A DNA stretch of 39,177 bases from Candidatus Gallacutalibacter pullicola. GTDB lineage: Bacteria > Bacillota > Clostridia > Oscillospirales > Acutalibacteraceae. This document shows positions 31,768-39,177 of this stretch, in pieces. Below the pieces are notes generated by a model. It had not been told where the DNA came from and made no database searches. It saw only the letters and a list, made by a program, of their open reading frames with translations. The translations under genes were made by a program, and so were the position numbers. Location of the stretch: positions 1 through 39,177 of the forward strand of contig DVHF01000011.1 of assembly GCA_018712265.1 (NCBI GenBank). Reading direction: 5' to 3'. Position 1 is the first letter of the stretch; each line of letters opens with the position of its first letter.

Positions 31768-34389
31768 TCATTGCTGCTGGGAATCCAGAAATTCCCGGAT
31801 TTCTTTCTCTACCATGTCTACCTCTTCCCGGAACGATTTCGCCGAGACGCGCAGGGCGCCCTGCCCGAAAATGATGAGCTGCTCCAAACCGTCCGAGGTG
31901 GCCACCCGGACCCGGTGTTTTTTCCCGATCTGATGCGTCACCTTTTCAATGTACATATCCGCCGTTTCGGCTTCCTTGGTGTAGACCACATTGATATTAT
32001 GGAACCGCTCCACTGTGCCGGGATTTCCCTTTACCTTGTACGCGTCAAAGACCAGAATCACTTCACAGCGCCGCACGCCCTGATAGTTGCACAGCATATG
32101 GATCAGCCTGCTGCGCGCCGCGTCCAGATTATCCCGCGCGATCTCCTTGAGATCCTCCCAGGCGTAAATGATGTTGTAACCGTCTACCAGAAGATATTCG
32201 GGGCCGTCCGGCAGCTTTGGCGCGCGCCCGGACGCTTTGGGCGTTGGATGACGGATAGTGCGCATCGCCGTCTGGGGACTGCGGCGGATCGGGCCGTATG
32301 TCCGCTCAAAGATCGCCATCAGCTCCTTGTCCTCCGCTACCATCGCCACATACCGGGCCGTGCGCGCTTCGGGAGATTGATCCTCCTGATCCGGTATGGA
32401 CTTTTCCGTCTGCGCAGGCTGCGCGGGATCTGCCAAATCCTGATCGCGCTGCTTGAGAGGGGCGATGTGCGCGTATTGCGGGACCTCGTCCCACCGCACC
32501 AGAAAGCCGGATCCGTGGGAACAGAATACGGAGTCCGCCGTGTTTTCGAGATCCGCGTTCACATCGTAGTGGGAATTTTCAATCACTTCATCGGCATTGT
32601 GGCACGGCTCGTATCCCTTGACCGTGCAGGAAAGCCTGCCCTTGCCGTGCGTGTAATTGGAAAGCTCGCGCTGATATCCCTGCATGGTGGAGACGGGACA
32701 GGTTCCCGTCAGGACGGAGGTTTCCCCCAGCTGCTGCGGCAGATCGAAAACGCCGTTCATGCGCTGGAGATCCGCCATCGCGCGCCCCATATTTTCCGCG
32801 GGGAGTTCGAGCCGGAACGTGTACCACGGCTCCAGCAGGATGCTTTCCGTGCTGCGTAGCCCCTGCCGGACCGCGCGGTATGTGGCCTGGCGGAAATCGC
32901 CGCCCTCCGTGTGCTTGAGATGGGCGCGGCCCGCGATCAGCGTGATTTTCATGTCTGTGATGGGCGCGCCTGTCAGTACGCCTGCGTGCGTCTTTTCCAT
33001 CAGATGTGTGAGGATCAGCCGCTGCCAGTTGCGATCGAGCTGATCCTCCCGGCAGGCCGTGGCGAATTTCAGGCCGCTGTCCCGTTTTCCGGGTTCCAAT
33101 AGCAGATGCACCTCAGCATAATGGCGCAGCGGCTCAAAATGGCCGATTCCCTCAGCGGGCTGGGTGATTGTCTCCTTGTAAATGATATTTCCTTCGCCGA
33201 ATTCCGCCTCAATGTGGAACCGGTCGCGCAGAAGGCTTTTGAGGATCTCAAGCTGTACCTCGCCCATCAGCTGCACATGGATTTCCTGAAGCGTCTCGTT
33301 CCAGGTCACATGCAGCTGCGGCTCCTCCTCCGCGAGCATCCGGAGCCTTGTCAGGAGCGTGTGGATGTTGGTGCGGGCGGGCGGATCCACGCGGTAGGTG
33401 AGCACCGGCTGGAGCACCGGCTGGCCGGAATCCGGCTCCGCGCCGAGACCCTGACCGGGAAATGTCTTGGTCAGGCCCGTTACGGCGCAGGCCATCCCGG
33501 GGAAAGCTTCCTCCACAGCCTGGAATTTCGCCCCCGAATAGATCCGGATCTGGTTCACCTTTTCCTGCCATCCGCCGCCCTCCGGAAGCTGGCCGGAAAG
33601 CACGGTGCGCACCTTCAGACTGCCGCCCGTGATTTTGAGATGCGTCAGACGGTTCCCGGAATCGTCCGTTGAGATTTTAAAGACCTTTGCGCCGAATTCC
33701 GGTCCCCAGACAGGCGGCTGTGTGTATTGATCCAGCCCGTCCAGAAGCTCGTCCACTCCCTGTACCCGCAGCGCCGATCCGAAGAAGCACGGGAATACCT
33801 GCCGCCGCGCCACAGTTCCCGCGATTGTCTCCGGGCGGGCGATGCCGTTTTCCAGGATTTCCTCCATCAGATCCTCGCTGCACATGGCGAGCGATTCCCA
33901 AAACGCGCCGTCCTGCTGTGCGGGATCGAAGTCGATGCAGTTCCCGTCGAGACGGCGGAGATCCGCCATCAGGGACGCGCGGTCCGCGCCCGCAAGATCC
34001 ATTTTATTGATAAACAGGAATGTGGGAATCTGGCTGTGGGCCAGAAGGCGCCAGAGCGTTTCCGTGTGGCTCTGGACGCCGTCCGTGCCGCTGACTACCA
34101 GCACCGCATAATCGAGCGCCTGAAGCGTGCGCTCCATCTCCGTAGAAAAATCGACGTGCCCGGGGGTATCAAGCAGGTAATATTCCGCCGCGTGCGTGCG
34201 CAGCACCGCCTGCTTGGAAAAAATGGTGATCCCCCGCTTCCTCTCGAGATCGTGCGTATCGAGGAACGCGTCCCCGTGATCCACACGTCCCAGCTTGCGG
34301 ATCTCCCCTGCACGGTACAGGAGCGCCTCCGAGAGGGTGGTCTTTCCGGAGTCCACGTGGGCCAGTATGCCGATTGCCAGTCTTTTCAT
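31768..34389 (-). CDS. TetM-like ribosomal GTPase fused to a Rae1/YacP-like NYN nuclease domain
   Basis: An 873-residue fusion. The first 640 residues or so follow the EF-G/TetM plan: G1 AHVDSGKTT, G2 RGITI, G3 DTPGHVDF, G4 NKMDLAG and G5 GSAL, then domains II to V. The tip of domain IV, YSPVSTPADFR in TetM proteins that displace tetracycline, is RAHLKHTEGGDFR here, so tetracycline resistance is not supported. After a linker, residues 731-873 match the B. subtilis Rae1 (YacP) endonuclease, with LLVDGYNIIYAW, TKEAETAD and VATSDGLEQLIIFGQGALR. Candidate catalytic Asp are 736, 811 and 833. Rae1 cuts mRNA in the ribosomal A site, so the fusion plausibly acts on ribosomes. The ATG at 34389 follows AGGA; upstream open frame is non-homologous. 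Confidence 0.9.
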   Translation of the reverse strand: MKRLAIGILAHVDSGKTTLSEALLYRAGEIRKLGRVDHGDAFLDTHDLERKRGITIFSKQAVLRTHAAEYYLLDTPGHVDFSTEMERTLQALDYAVLVVSGTDGVQSHTETLWRLLAHSQIPTFLFINKMDLAGADRASLMADLRRLDGNCIDFDPAQQDGAFWESLAMCSEDLMEEILENGIARPETIAGTVARRQVFPCFFGSALRVQGVDELLDGLDQYTQPPVWGPEFGAKVFKISTDDSGNRLTHLKITGGSLKVRTVLSGQLPEGGGWQEKVNQIRIYSGAKFQAVEEAFPGMACAVTGLTKTFPGQGLGAEPDSGQPVLQPVLTYRVDPPARTNIHTLLTRLRMLAEEEPQLHVTWNETLQEIHVQLMGEVQLEILKSLLRDRFHIEAEFGEGNIIYKETITQPAEGIGHFEPLRHYAEVHLLLEPGKRDSGLKFATACREDQLDRNWQRLILTHLMEKTHAGVLTGAPITDMKITLIAGRAHLKHTEGGDFRQATYRAVRQGLRSTESILLEPWYTFRLELPAENMGRAMADLQRMNGVFDLPQQLGETSVLTGTCPVSTMQGYQRELSNYTHGKGRLSCTVKGYEPCHNADEVIENSHYDVNADLENTADSVFCSHGSGFLVRWDEVPQYAHIAPLKQRDQDLADPAQPAQTEKSIPDQEDQSPEARTARYVAMVAEDKELMAIFERTYGPIRRSPQTAMRTIRHPTPKASGRAPKLPDGPEYLLVDGYNIIYAWEDLKEIARDNLDAARSRLIHMLCNYQGVRRCEVILVFDAYKVKGNPGTVERFHNINVVYTKEAETADMYIEKVTHQIGKKHRVRVATSDGLEQLIIFGQGALRVSAKSFREEVDMVEKEIREFLDSQQQ

Positions 34390-34490
34390 CTCATCATTCC
34401 TATTCCATAAGCTGCTTTTCATCGGTCTGCCCGGTTCCGGGCAGAGCAAGGCCAGCCCCTTCCCCGGAGAGGAAAAGAGCTGGCCGTGTT

Positions 34491-34970
34491 TCAGAACTGT
34501 TCTTCCTTGCGCTGCCTGCGCAGGAGACGGCGGCGTTCCCCAGCCTCCCACTCGGCGCGATCCTCGTCCGTTTCCAGGATTAGGCGCGGTACCTCGATCG
34601 GCTTGTGCGCGCTGTCCAGCGCCACCATGACGAGATAGGCGCGGTTGACAAGCTTGGTATCGCCGGTCAGGCGTTCCACATAGCTGTCCACACGGACCTC
34701 CATAGAGGTCCGGCCCACATAGGTAAGCCTGCCCTTGAGCACCAGCGTGCTGTTGGTGTGCACAGGATATTTAAACTGCAGGTTGTCGATTTCCGCCGTC
34801 GTTACCTCGCACTGGGCGTGGCGGCGCGCCACTACGGCGGCAACCACGTCGATCCATTCCACAAGCTGCCCGCCGAACAGGCGGCCATATCCGTTAATGT
34901 GCCCGTTGAGGACGATCTGCGTCATTTCTGTCAATGATTCTGAAACGCGTTTTGCTTTTAATTCACTCAT
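34491..34970 (-). CDS. Acyl-CoA thioesterase (hotdog fold)
   Basis: A 159-residue YciA/BFIT-type thioesterase that probably hydrolyses acyl-CoA. The N-terminal EMTQIVLNGHINGYGRLFGG includes the Asn/His-Gly-x-Leu-x-Gly-Gly motif of the long hotdog helix (GRLFGGQLVEWID), followed by RTSMEVRVDSYVE. The Arg/Glu-rich tail is typical. It lies between the GH3 and TetM-like genes on the minus strand, with gaps of 134 and 101 bases; cotranscription is possible but not shown. Confidence 0.88.
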   Translation of the reverse strand: MSELKAKRVSESLTEMTQIVLNGHINGYGRLFGGQLVEWIDVVAAVVARRHAQCEVTTAEIDNLQFKYPVHTNSTLVLKGRLTYVGRTSMEVRVDSYVERLTGDTKLVNRAYLVMVALDSAHKPIEVPRLILETDEDRAEWEAGERRRLLRRQRKEEQF

Positions 34971-35001
34971 GAAAGCCGCAGCCCCTTCGATTCGGATTTT
35001 G

Positions 35002-35045
35002 AGGGCGGAGCGTCCGGAAACAGCCGGATCCCCGCCCTTTCCTTA
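35002..35045. terminator. GC-rich hairpin between the GH3 and thioesterase genes
   Basis: AGGGCGG (35002-35008) pairs with CCGCCCT (35032-35038), and TCCGG with CCGGA inside. A T-rich tract follows only on the plus strand, so action as a terminator for the minus-strand GH3 gene is doubtful. Confidence 0.3.
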
Positions 35046-35104
35046 TTATACCCGAAAAAGGGATCTTTTTCAATGCGTGACAGGGAAAATCGGGTGCCAG
35101 GGTT

Positions 35105-37360
35105 TTACCGGGCAGCCTTCAATTTCTCTATGGCAGCGTCAACCTCGTCGAGGGAGATATCGCCGAAGCAGATCACGCTGTGCAGCGGCATCCCGTCCAT
35201 CATGGCGTCCATCATCCCGGCGGTCCCGGCGTCGAGACCGTCTGTTTCCGCAGAGGTAAAGCCGCATTTTTCCGTCAGCGGGCGCAGAATCTCACGGTAT
35301 ACGGGATCCCCCATCAGATCGCCGAACGTGGTGTGATCGGTGATCTCTGCGGGCAGAGGATCAGACTGCACCGCCACCGTCCCGCACAGCGGCAGATCCC
35401 TGCTGGAGGTCCCGGCGAGGATACGGTAATCCCCGCTTTCCGCGTACCAGTCGGAGATGCGCGGCTCATAATAGCTGAAGCTTCTGCGATCCAGCACGAA
35501 TTCCACCGTCCTGCTCTCGCCGGGCATCAGAGCGATTTTTTCAAAGCCTTTCAGCTCTTTCACCGGACGCTGCACCGTATGGGAATGCGGCGGGGCGATA
35601 TAAAGCTGCACAACCTCCTTGCCCGGACGATCGCCGGTATTCGTTACGGTTACGGAGACGCGGAGCGGATCCGATCCTGTGAGTTTATCCGACGACAGCC
35701 TGAGATCCGAAACTTCAAATGTGGTGTAGGAAAGGCCGTGGCCGAACGGGAACAGCACCTTCATTTCCCGCGCGTCGTAATAGCGGTATCCCACGTAGAT
35801 GTCCTCGCTGTAGACGACTTCTTCGTCGGTGCCCGGGAAGTCGAGATAGCACGGCGTATCCTGCAAACGGAGCGGGAAGGTTTCGGCGATCTTTCCGGAC
35901 GGATTCTTGCGGCCGAACAGCAGATCGACAGCGGCTTCGCCGGATGCTTCTCCGGCGAGGTACAGTTCCAGAATCGCCTTGACGCTGTCCGCCCACGGCA
36001 TCCGGACGGCGCTGCCATTGTGCAGGACCACGATGGTATTCGGCTGAACCTGCGCGATTTCGGCGATCAGTCGGTTCTGACATTCGGGCAGATCCAGATG
36101 GGTGCGGTCAAAGCCCTCCGACTCAAAGGCTTCCGGGAGACCTGCAAAAATGACGGCTGCACCGCAGCTTTCCGCCGTGCGGATCGCCTCCTGTGAGAGT
36201 GCCGCGTCATATTGATCGCCCTCCACGTCGAAGCCCTTGGCATACCGGATCCCCGGGATTCCCTCCGCTGCCGACAGCGCATCCGCGACCCGGAAGCTGT
36301 TGATGTGGCTGGATCCACCGCCCTGGTAGCGCGGCGCGGCGGCAAAGCCCCCGATGAACGCGACGCTGCCACCCTCGGTAAGGGGAAGCACGGCTCCCTC
36401 ATTTTTGAGCAGGACGGCGCAGTCCGCGGCGGCCTCGCGGGCAAATTTATGGTGATCCTCCTTGGAATAGGAGATGCGTTCGCGATCCTTCAAGCCTTTT
36501 TCAATCCAGAGCAGCAAACGCTTTACCGCACGGTCAAGAACCTCCATAGAGAGCGTGCCGTTCTGGACGGCTTCCACAATTTTCCGATCGCGCTCCCCGT
36601 GGCTGGACGGCATTTCCAGCTCAAGCCCGGCCTCCAGAGCCTTGCACCTGTCGTTCATTGCGCCCCAGTCGGTCATCACAATACCGTCGAAGCCCCATTC
36701 TTTGCGCAGGACGTCGTCGAGCAGCCATTTGTTTTCGCAGGAATAGACGCCGTTGATCCTGTTATAGGAGCACATCATTGTCCACGGATGCGCCTTCTTT
36801 ACCGCCGTTTCAAAAGCGGCGAGGTAAATCTCGTGCAGGGCGCGCTGGCTGATCCGCGCGCTCACGCTCATGCGGCGGCGTTCCTGGTTATTGCAGGCGA
36901 AATGCTTCACGCTCACGCCGACATCCTGACTCTGCACACCGTTGATATAGCTGGCGGCAAGCTCCCCGGCCAGATACGGATCCTCGGAGAGATACTCGAA
37001 ATTCCGGCCACACAAAGGACTGCGCTTGATGTTGATGGCCGGTCCGAGCAGCGTGTGCACATGTTCGGACCACGCTTCCTCGCCCAGCTTTTCCCCGACG
37101 GACTGCAGCAGCGCCCTGTCGAAGCTGGATGCCAATGCACAGCCTGCCGGAAAGCAGACAGCCTCTACACTTGCATTCAGACCGAGATGATCCGCCTGCT
37201 TTGCCTGTTTGCGCAGACCGTGCGGACCGTCCGTCACCATAATGCCCGGGATCCCGAGCCGTTCAACCGCCTTAGTGAACCAGAAGTTTTCCCCGGAACA
37301 CAAGCCGGCCTTTTCTTCAAGCGTCATTTCCTGCACAAGCTGCTCGACATTTAATTTCAT
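35105..37360 (-). CDS. Family GH3 beta-glycosidase
   Basis: Likely a beta-glucosidase acting on oligosaccharides in the cytoplasm (no signal peptide). From the ATG at 37360, six bases after AGGAGG, it is 751 residues; an ATG two codons earlier abuts the ribosome site. The GH3 N-terminal barrel shows TDGPHGLRKQ, FACNNQERRR, MMCSYNRING and GIVMTDWGAM, whose Asp is the nucleophile. The C-terminal alpha/beta sandwich (about 310-540, IFAGLPEAFESEGFDRTHLD) follows, then a fibronectin-like domain (about 580-660) typical of clostridial GH3 enzymes. Substrate cannot be fixed. Confidence 0.92.
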   Translation of the reverse strand: MKLNVEQLVQEMTLEEKAGLCSGENFWFTKAVERLGIPGIMVTDGPHGLRKQAKQADHLGLNASVEAVCFPAGCALASSFDRALLQSVGEKLGEEAWSEHVHTLLGPAINIKRSPLCGRNFEYLSEDPYLAGELAASYINGVQSQDVGVSVKHFACNNQERRRMSVSARISQRALHEIYLAAFETAVKKAHPWTMMCSYNRINGVYSCENKWLLDDVLRKEWGFDGIVMTDWGAMNDRCKALEAGLELEMPSSHGERDRKIVEAVQNGTLSMEVLDRAVKRLLLWIEKGLKDRERISYSKEDHHKFAREAAADCAVLLKNEGAVLPLTEGGSVAFIGGFAAAPRYQGGGSSHINSFRVADALSAAEGIPGIRYAKGFDVEGDQYDAALSQEAIRTAESCGAAVIFAGLPEAFESEGFDRTHLDLPECQNRLIAEIAQVQPNTIVVLHNGSAVRMPWADSVKAILELYLAGEASGEAAVDLLFGRKNPSGKIAETFPLRLQDTPCYLDFPGTDEEVVYSEDIYVGYRYYDAREMKVLFPFGHGLSYTTFEVSDLRLSSDKLTGSDPLRVSVTVTNTGDRPGKEVVQLYIAPPHSHTVQRPVKELKGFEKIALMPGESRTVEFVLDRRSFSYYEPRISDWYAESGDYRILAGTSSRDLPLCGTVAVQSDPLPAEITDHTTFGDLMGDPVYREILRPLTEKCGFTSAETDGLDAGTAGMMDAMMDGMPLHSVICFGDISLDEVDAAIEKLKAAR

Positions 37361-37391
37361 AGACATCCTCCTTATTTAGAAATGAAAAGAG

Positions 37392-37426
37392 GGCCGCGGC
37401 TTTCTATGGACGACACCTCCGCGGCC
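37392..37426 (-). promoter_or_regulatory. Leader hairpin upstream of the GH3 gene
   Basis: GGCCGCGG (37392-37399) pairs perfectly with CCGCGGCC (37419-37426). On the minus strand it is followed by CTCTTTTCATTTC and then the GH3 ribosome site, so it could be an attenuator in the 5' leader. Confidence 0.4.
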
Positions 37427-37438
37427 GGTTTCTGACAA

Positions 37439-37444
37439 ATTATA
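37439..37444 (-). promoter_or_regulatory. Candidate -10 box for the GH3 gene
   Basis: A TATAAT on the minus strand inside an AT-rich stretch (37436-37470). No clear -35 box at the expected distance. Confidence 0.4.
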
Positions 37445-37550
37445 TAAATATTTTATCATTGAAAGGAATAAAACGCAATAGATTCCCAAACCTAGACGAA
37501 ACCAACACATAATACGCCCAACAGCAGGCGCTTTAGCACACTTGCAGTGA

Positions 37551-37640
37551 GCAGACAGGCTGCAACGCGGGCAGCTAAGTCTAATCGCGCACCTAGCCGG
37601 GCGACCGGAGTGAGCGGGCGCGATCTGCCCACCGCAGGTG
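37551..37640 (+). repeat. Core repeat unit 1 of the 37.5-kb tandem block
   Basis: Begins CAGACAGGCTGCAACGCGGG without the -10 part and ends CTGCCCACCGCAGGTG. ATCGCGC (37584-37590) pairs with GCGCGAT (37618-37624). Confidence 0.82.
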
Positions 37641-37742
37641 TGATATAATATCAGCAGACAGTTATAAACGCGGGTATTTCAGCCCGATCGATCACCCAGC
37701 TGGGCGACCGGAGGGAGCATTCGCGATCTGCCCACCGCAGGT
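37641..37742 (+). repeat. Core repeat unit 2, with extended -10
   Basis: Begins TGATATAATATCA, a perfect palindrome about one central A that includes TGATATAAT (extended -10). CGGGT pairs with GCCCG, GATCG (37686-37690) with CGATC (37724-37728), and it holds a ten-base palindrome CCCAGCTGGG. Confidence 0.85.
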
Positions 37743-37811
37743 GCGCGTCGTGACCTTCGCGGGAATTACTGTAACAAAAAATACTCTGTCGCGGTGGAAA
37801 GCTGGCCATGG
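37743..37811 (+). repeat. Degenerate repeat module A
   Basis: GCGCGTCGTGACCTTCGC then AATACTCTGTCGCGGTGG matches the sequence around 12396-12440 (module A) between two core units. Confidence 0.65.
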
Positions 37812-37813
37812 AT

Positions 37814-37919
37814 ATGATATAATATCAGCAGACAGTTATAAACGCGGGCGTCTCAGCCCAATCACGCACCGGGCTGGGCCGAGGTAACGACGCGTGTGCG
37901 TTCTGCTCGCCGCAGGCGT
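37814..37919 (+). repeat. Core repeat unit 3, with extended -10
   Basis: Same opening palindrome as unit 2 (TATAAT at 37818-37823 preceded by TGA), GGGC/GCCC stem, but the second half is rearranged: GGCCGAGGTAACGACGCG, resembling 12355-12369 of the sigG locus. Confidence 0.78.
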
Positions 37920-38020
37920 GGTATAATATCCGCAGAGCACTACAAACGCGGGCATTTCAGCCCGATCGATCACCCAGCTCGGCGACCGGAGGGAGCATTC
38001 GCGATCTGCCCGCCGCAGGC
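37920..38020 (+). repeat. Core repeat unit 4, with extended -10
   Basis: TGGTATAAT spanning 37919-37927, CGGGC/GCCCG and GATCG (37964-37968)/CGATC (38002-38006) stems, ending in CTGCCCGCCGCAGG just before the ribosome site of the HD gene. Its -10 could promote that gene. Confidence 0.83.
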
Positions 38021-38038
38021 GCGGGGGAGGAATGAGAT

Positions 38039-38635
38039 ATGGAAAATTTACATCAGCAGGAATTTGAAGAAATTTATCAGAAGAATATCAGCCGTGCCGG
38101 AAGCACAGAACTGCTGGATTGGCTGCGCAAAACGGATTTCTTTACCGCTCCGGCAAGCACGAAATTTCATTTTGCCTGTGAGTTTGGCCTGGTACAGCAC
38201 AGCCTGAGCGTTTATCATGTCATGCGTGAAAAGCACTTCGAGGAGGGTGTGGACAGCGAGGAAAGCTTCGCTCTGTGCGCGTTGCTGCACGATATCTGTA
38301 AGGCTCAGTTTTATAAGATTTCCACACGCAATGTGAAAAACGAAAAGACCGGCCAATGGGAACGCCAGCCCTATTATACTATCGAGGATGCGTTCCCGTA
38401 TGGCCACGGCGAAAAATCAGTATTTCTGATTGAACGGTTCCTGCGGCTGAAAACCTCGGAGGCTATGGCGATCCGCTGGCATATGGGCGGCTTCGACGAT
38501 TCCGCAAAGGGCGGAAGCTTCGCGATCAGCCAGGCCTATGAAAAATATCCGCTGGCGGTAAAGCTTCATCTGTCCGATCTGGAATCGACATACCTCCGCG
38601 AAAAAGGGACCTCCAGCGTCACCCACAGGACCTGA
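38039..38635 (+). CDS. HD-domain phosphohydrolase
   Basis: A 198-residue HD-superfamily protein with the full set of metal ligands: His54 in GLVQHSLSVYH, His84-Asp85 in LLHDICKA, His123 in YGHGEKSV and His148 in IRWHMGGFD. It resembles phage- and clostridial-type HD hydrolases whose substrates are unknown; a nucleotide or nucleic-acid phosphoester is a guess. The ATG at 38039 follows GGGGGAGG. Preceded directly by the tandem repeats and followed by the terminator at 38646. Unlike the HD protein at 8716, no ligand appears to be lost. Confidence 0.88.
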   Translation: MENLHQQEFEEIYQKNISRAGSTELLDWLRKTDFFTAPASTKFHFACEFGLVQHSLSVYHVMREKHFEEGVDSEESFALCALLHDICKAQFYKISTRNVKNEKTGQWERQPYYTIEDAFPYGHGEKSVFLIERFLRLKTSEAMAIRWHMGGFDDSAKGGSFAISQAYEKYPLAVKLHLSDLESTYLREKGTSSVTHRT

Positions 38636-38645
38636 ATGTTATAAA

Positions 38646-38696
38646 AAACGGCTCCGTCTGCCGGGAAAATCCCGGGACAGGCGGAGCCGTTTCGAT
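38646..38696. terminator. Bidirectional terminator between HD and Rrf2 genes
   Basis: AAACGGCTCCG (38646-38656) pairs perfectly with CGGAGCCGTTT (38682-38692), with an inner CCGGGA/TCCCGG hairpin (38661-38675). T residues flank the stem on the plus strand and A residues (T on the minus strand) on the other side, suited to both convergent genes. Confidence 0.8.
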
Positions 38697-38703
38697 ATTG
38701 CTT

Positions 38704-39132
38704 TTAAATTGCTTCCTGCTGCTGTTCATCCTCGAAAAAGATTTCTGCCAGGGAATGACGGCTGAATTCCTCCATCATAACGTCCTGAATCCGGCAGAGC
38801 TCCCGGTGGATATAACAGGGGGTAGCGTTGGAATGTCTGTCACAGGTGTTAGCCTGGTTGCGGAGACATTCGTTGAGGAAAAAATCGTTTTCCACCGCCA
38901 GCAGGATGTCGAGGATTGTAAGCTTGTTGAGATCGGCCAGAAGGGAGTATCCTCCGGAAGGGCCGCGAAGAATTTCGATAATCTGTTTCTTACCAAGTTT
39001 TTTGAGGATCTTATACGCGAACTGGACGGGAATATGTTCCTCGCTGCAAATTTGTTTTACCGTCAGTTTTTCCCCGCTGGACAAAGCGCGGACAGTTCGT
39101 ATTGCATAATCGGTTTCTCGCGTGATTAACAA
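38704..39132 (-). CDS. Rrf2-family transcriptional regulator
   Basis: A 142-residue winged-helix regulator of the Rrf2/IscR family. The start MLITRETDYAIRTVRAL is typical; it uses a TTG at 39132, ten bases after AAGGAG. DNA-binding features: TVKQICSEEHIPVQFAYKIL and the wing LRGPSGGYSL. Cys89, Cys97, Cys106 and Cys113 form a cluster like the iron-sulfur ligands of IscR, so it may sense iron-sulfur status or redox. No isc genes are in view; the upstream promoter region runs off the window. Confidence 0.92.
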   Translation of the reverse strand: MLITRETDYAIRTVRALSSGEKLTVKQICSEEHIPVQFAYKILKKLGKKQIIEILRGPSGGYSLLADLNKLTILDILLAVENDFFLNECLRNQANTCDRHSNATPCYIHRELCRIQDVMMEEFSRHSLAEIFFEDEQQQEAI

Positions 39133-39177
39133 AAGATGTCCACTCCTTCTGAATTGATAGAATAAATTCGAAATTCT

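Noticed and set aside
31768..34389. Tetracycline resistance determinant
   Set aside because: The GTPase is TetM-like, but the drug-displacing loop is replaced and a nuclease domain is fused; no support for resistance.
37551..38020. CRISPR array
   Set aside because: Repeats are about 100 bp, imperfect and adjoining, with no unique spacers of uniform length and no cas genes.
37896..38207. Plus-strand frame running from the repeats into the HD gene
   Set aside because: Made of repeat sequence, then an out-of-frame reading of the HD coding region; the HD frame has a proper ribosome site.

Overview
The window looks like a chromosomal segment of a spore-forming, GC-rich member of the Clostridia, most likely Oscillospiraceae/Ruminococcaceae. 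The evidence is the sporulation sigma factor SigG with a YlmC/YmxH protein, clostridial-type rpsB-tsf, a DUF1385 (YqhQ) protein beside prmC, strong AGGAGG-type ribosome binding sites, and frequent TTG/GTG starts. The family placement is inference from protein resemblance; no rRNA or tRNA gene was found.

Layout. 75-2753: a membrane diguanylate cyclase and an FG-GAP-like lipoprotein. 2771-3179: a non-coding, palindrome-packed element bounded by inverted repeats. 3226-9318: a two-component system, YqhQ-like protein, PrmC, MATE exporter and HD protein, mostly tightly spaced. 9512-11173 (minus): DNA-deoxyinosine glycosylase, a P-loop protein and dCTP deaminase. 11407-14954: sigG, a repeat-filled gap, ylmC/ymxH, rpsB and tsf. 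15106-17617 (minus): sulfatase and a LysR regulator, divergent from a MarR regulator and a heterodimeric ABC exporter (17793-21890). 22095-22778: a PepSY lipoprotein gene broken by an in-frame TAG. 22906-24974 (minus): galactarate dehydratase and a CmpB-like membrane protein. 25259-27567: galE, nagB and a truncated acetyltransferase. 27557-29473: a Nudix hydrolase (minus), a frameshifted P-loop gene and a HAD phosphatase. 29627-31703: polysaccharide deacetylase, an amidase-like SH3 protein and a DUF378 protein. 31768-37360 (minus): a TetM-like GTPase fused to a Rae1-like nuclease domain, a thioesterase and a GH3 glycosidase. 38039-39132: a second HD protein and an Rrf2 regulator.

How it fits together. 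Carbohydrate functions (GH3 glycosidase, sulfatase, galactarate dehydratase, GalE, NagB) suit a gut or plant-polymer niche. Translation functions (PrmC, S2, EF-Ts, the TetM-like fusion) and sporulation functions (SigG, YlmC, perhaps the deacetylase and amidase) are interspersed.

Most unusual: (1) a family of about 100-bp interspersed/tandem repeats at three loci (around 12.2-12.55, 21.96-22.07 and 37.55-38.02 kb), several copies carrying an extended -10 box followed by conserved potential RNA stems; (2) the inverted-repeat element at 2771-3179 holding seven perfect hairpins; (3) a ribosome-protection-type GTPase fused to a NYN nuclease resembling the A-site mRNA endonuclease Rae1; (4) three genes that look freshly damaged (in-frame amber, one-base frameshift, N-terminal truncation).
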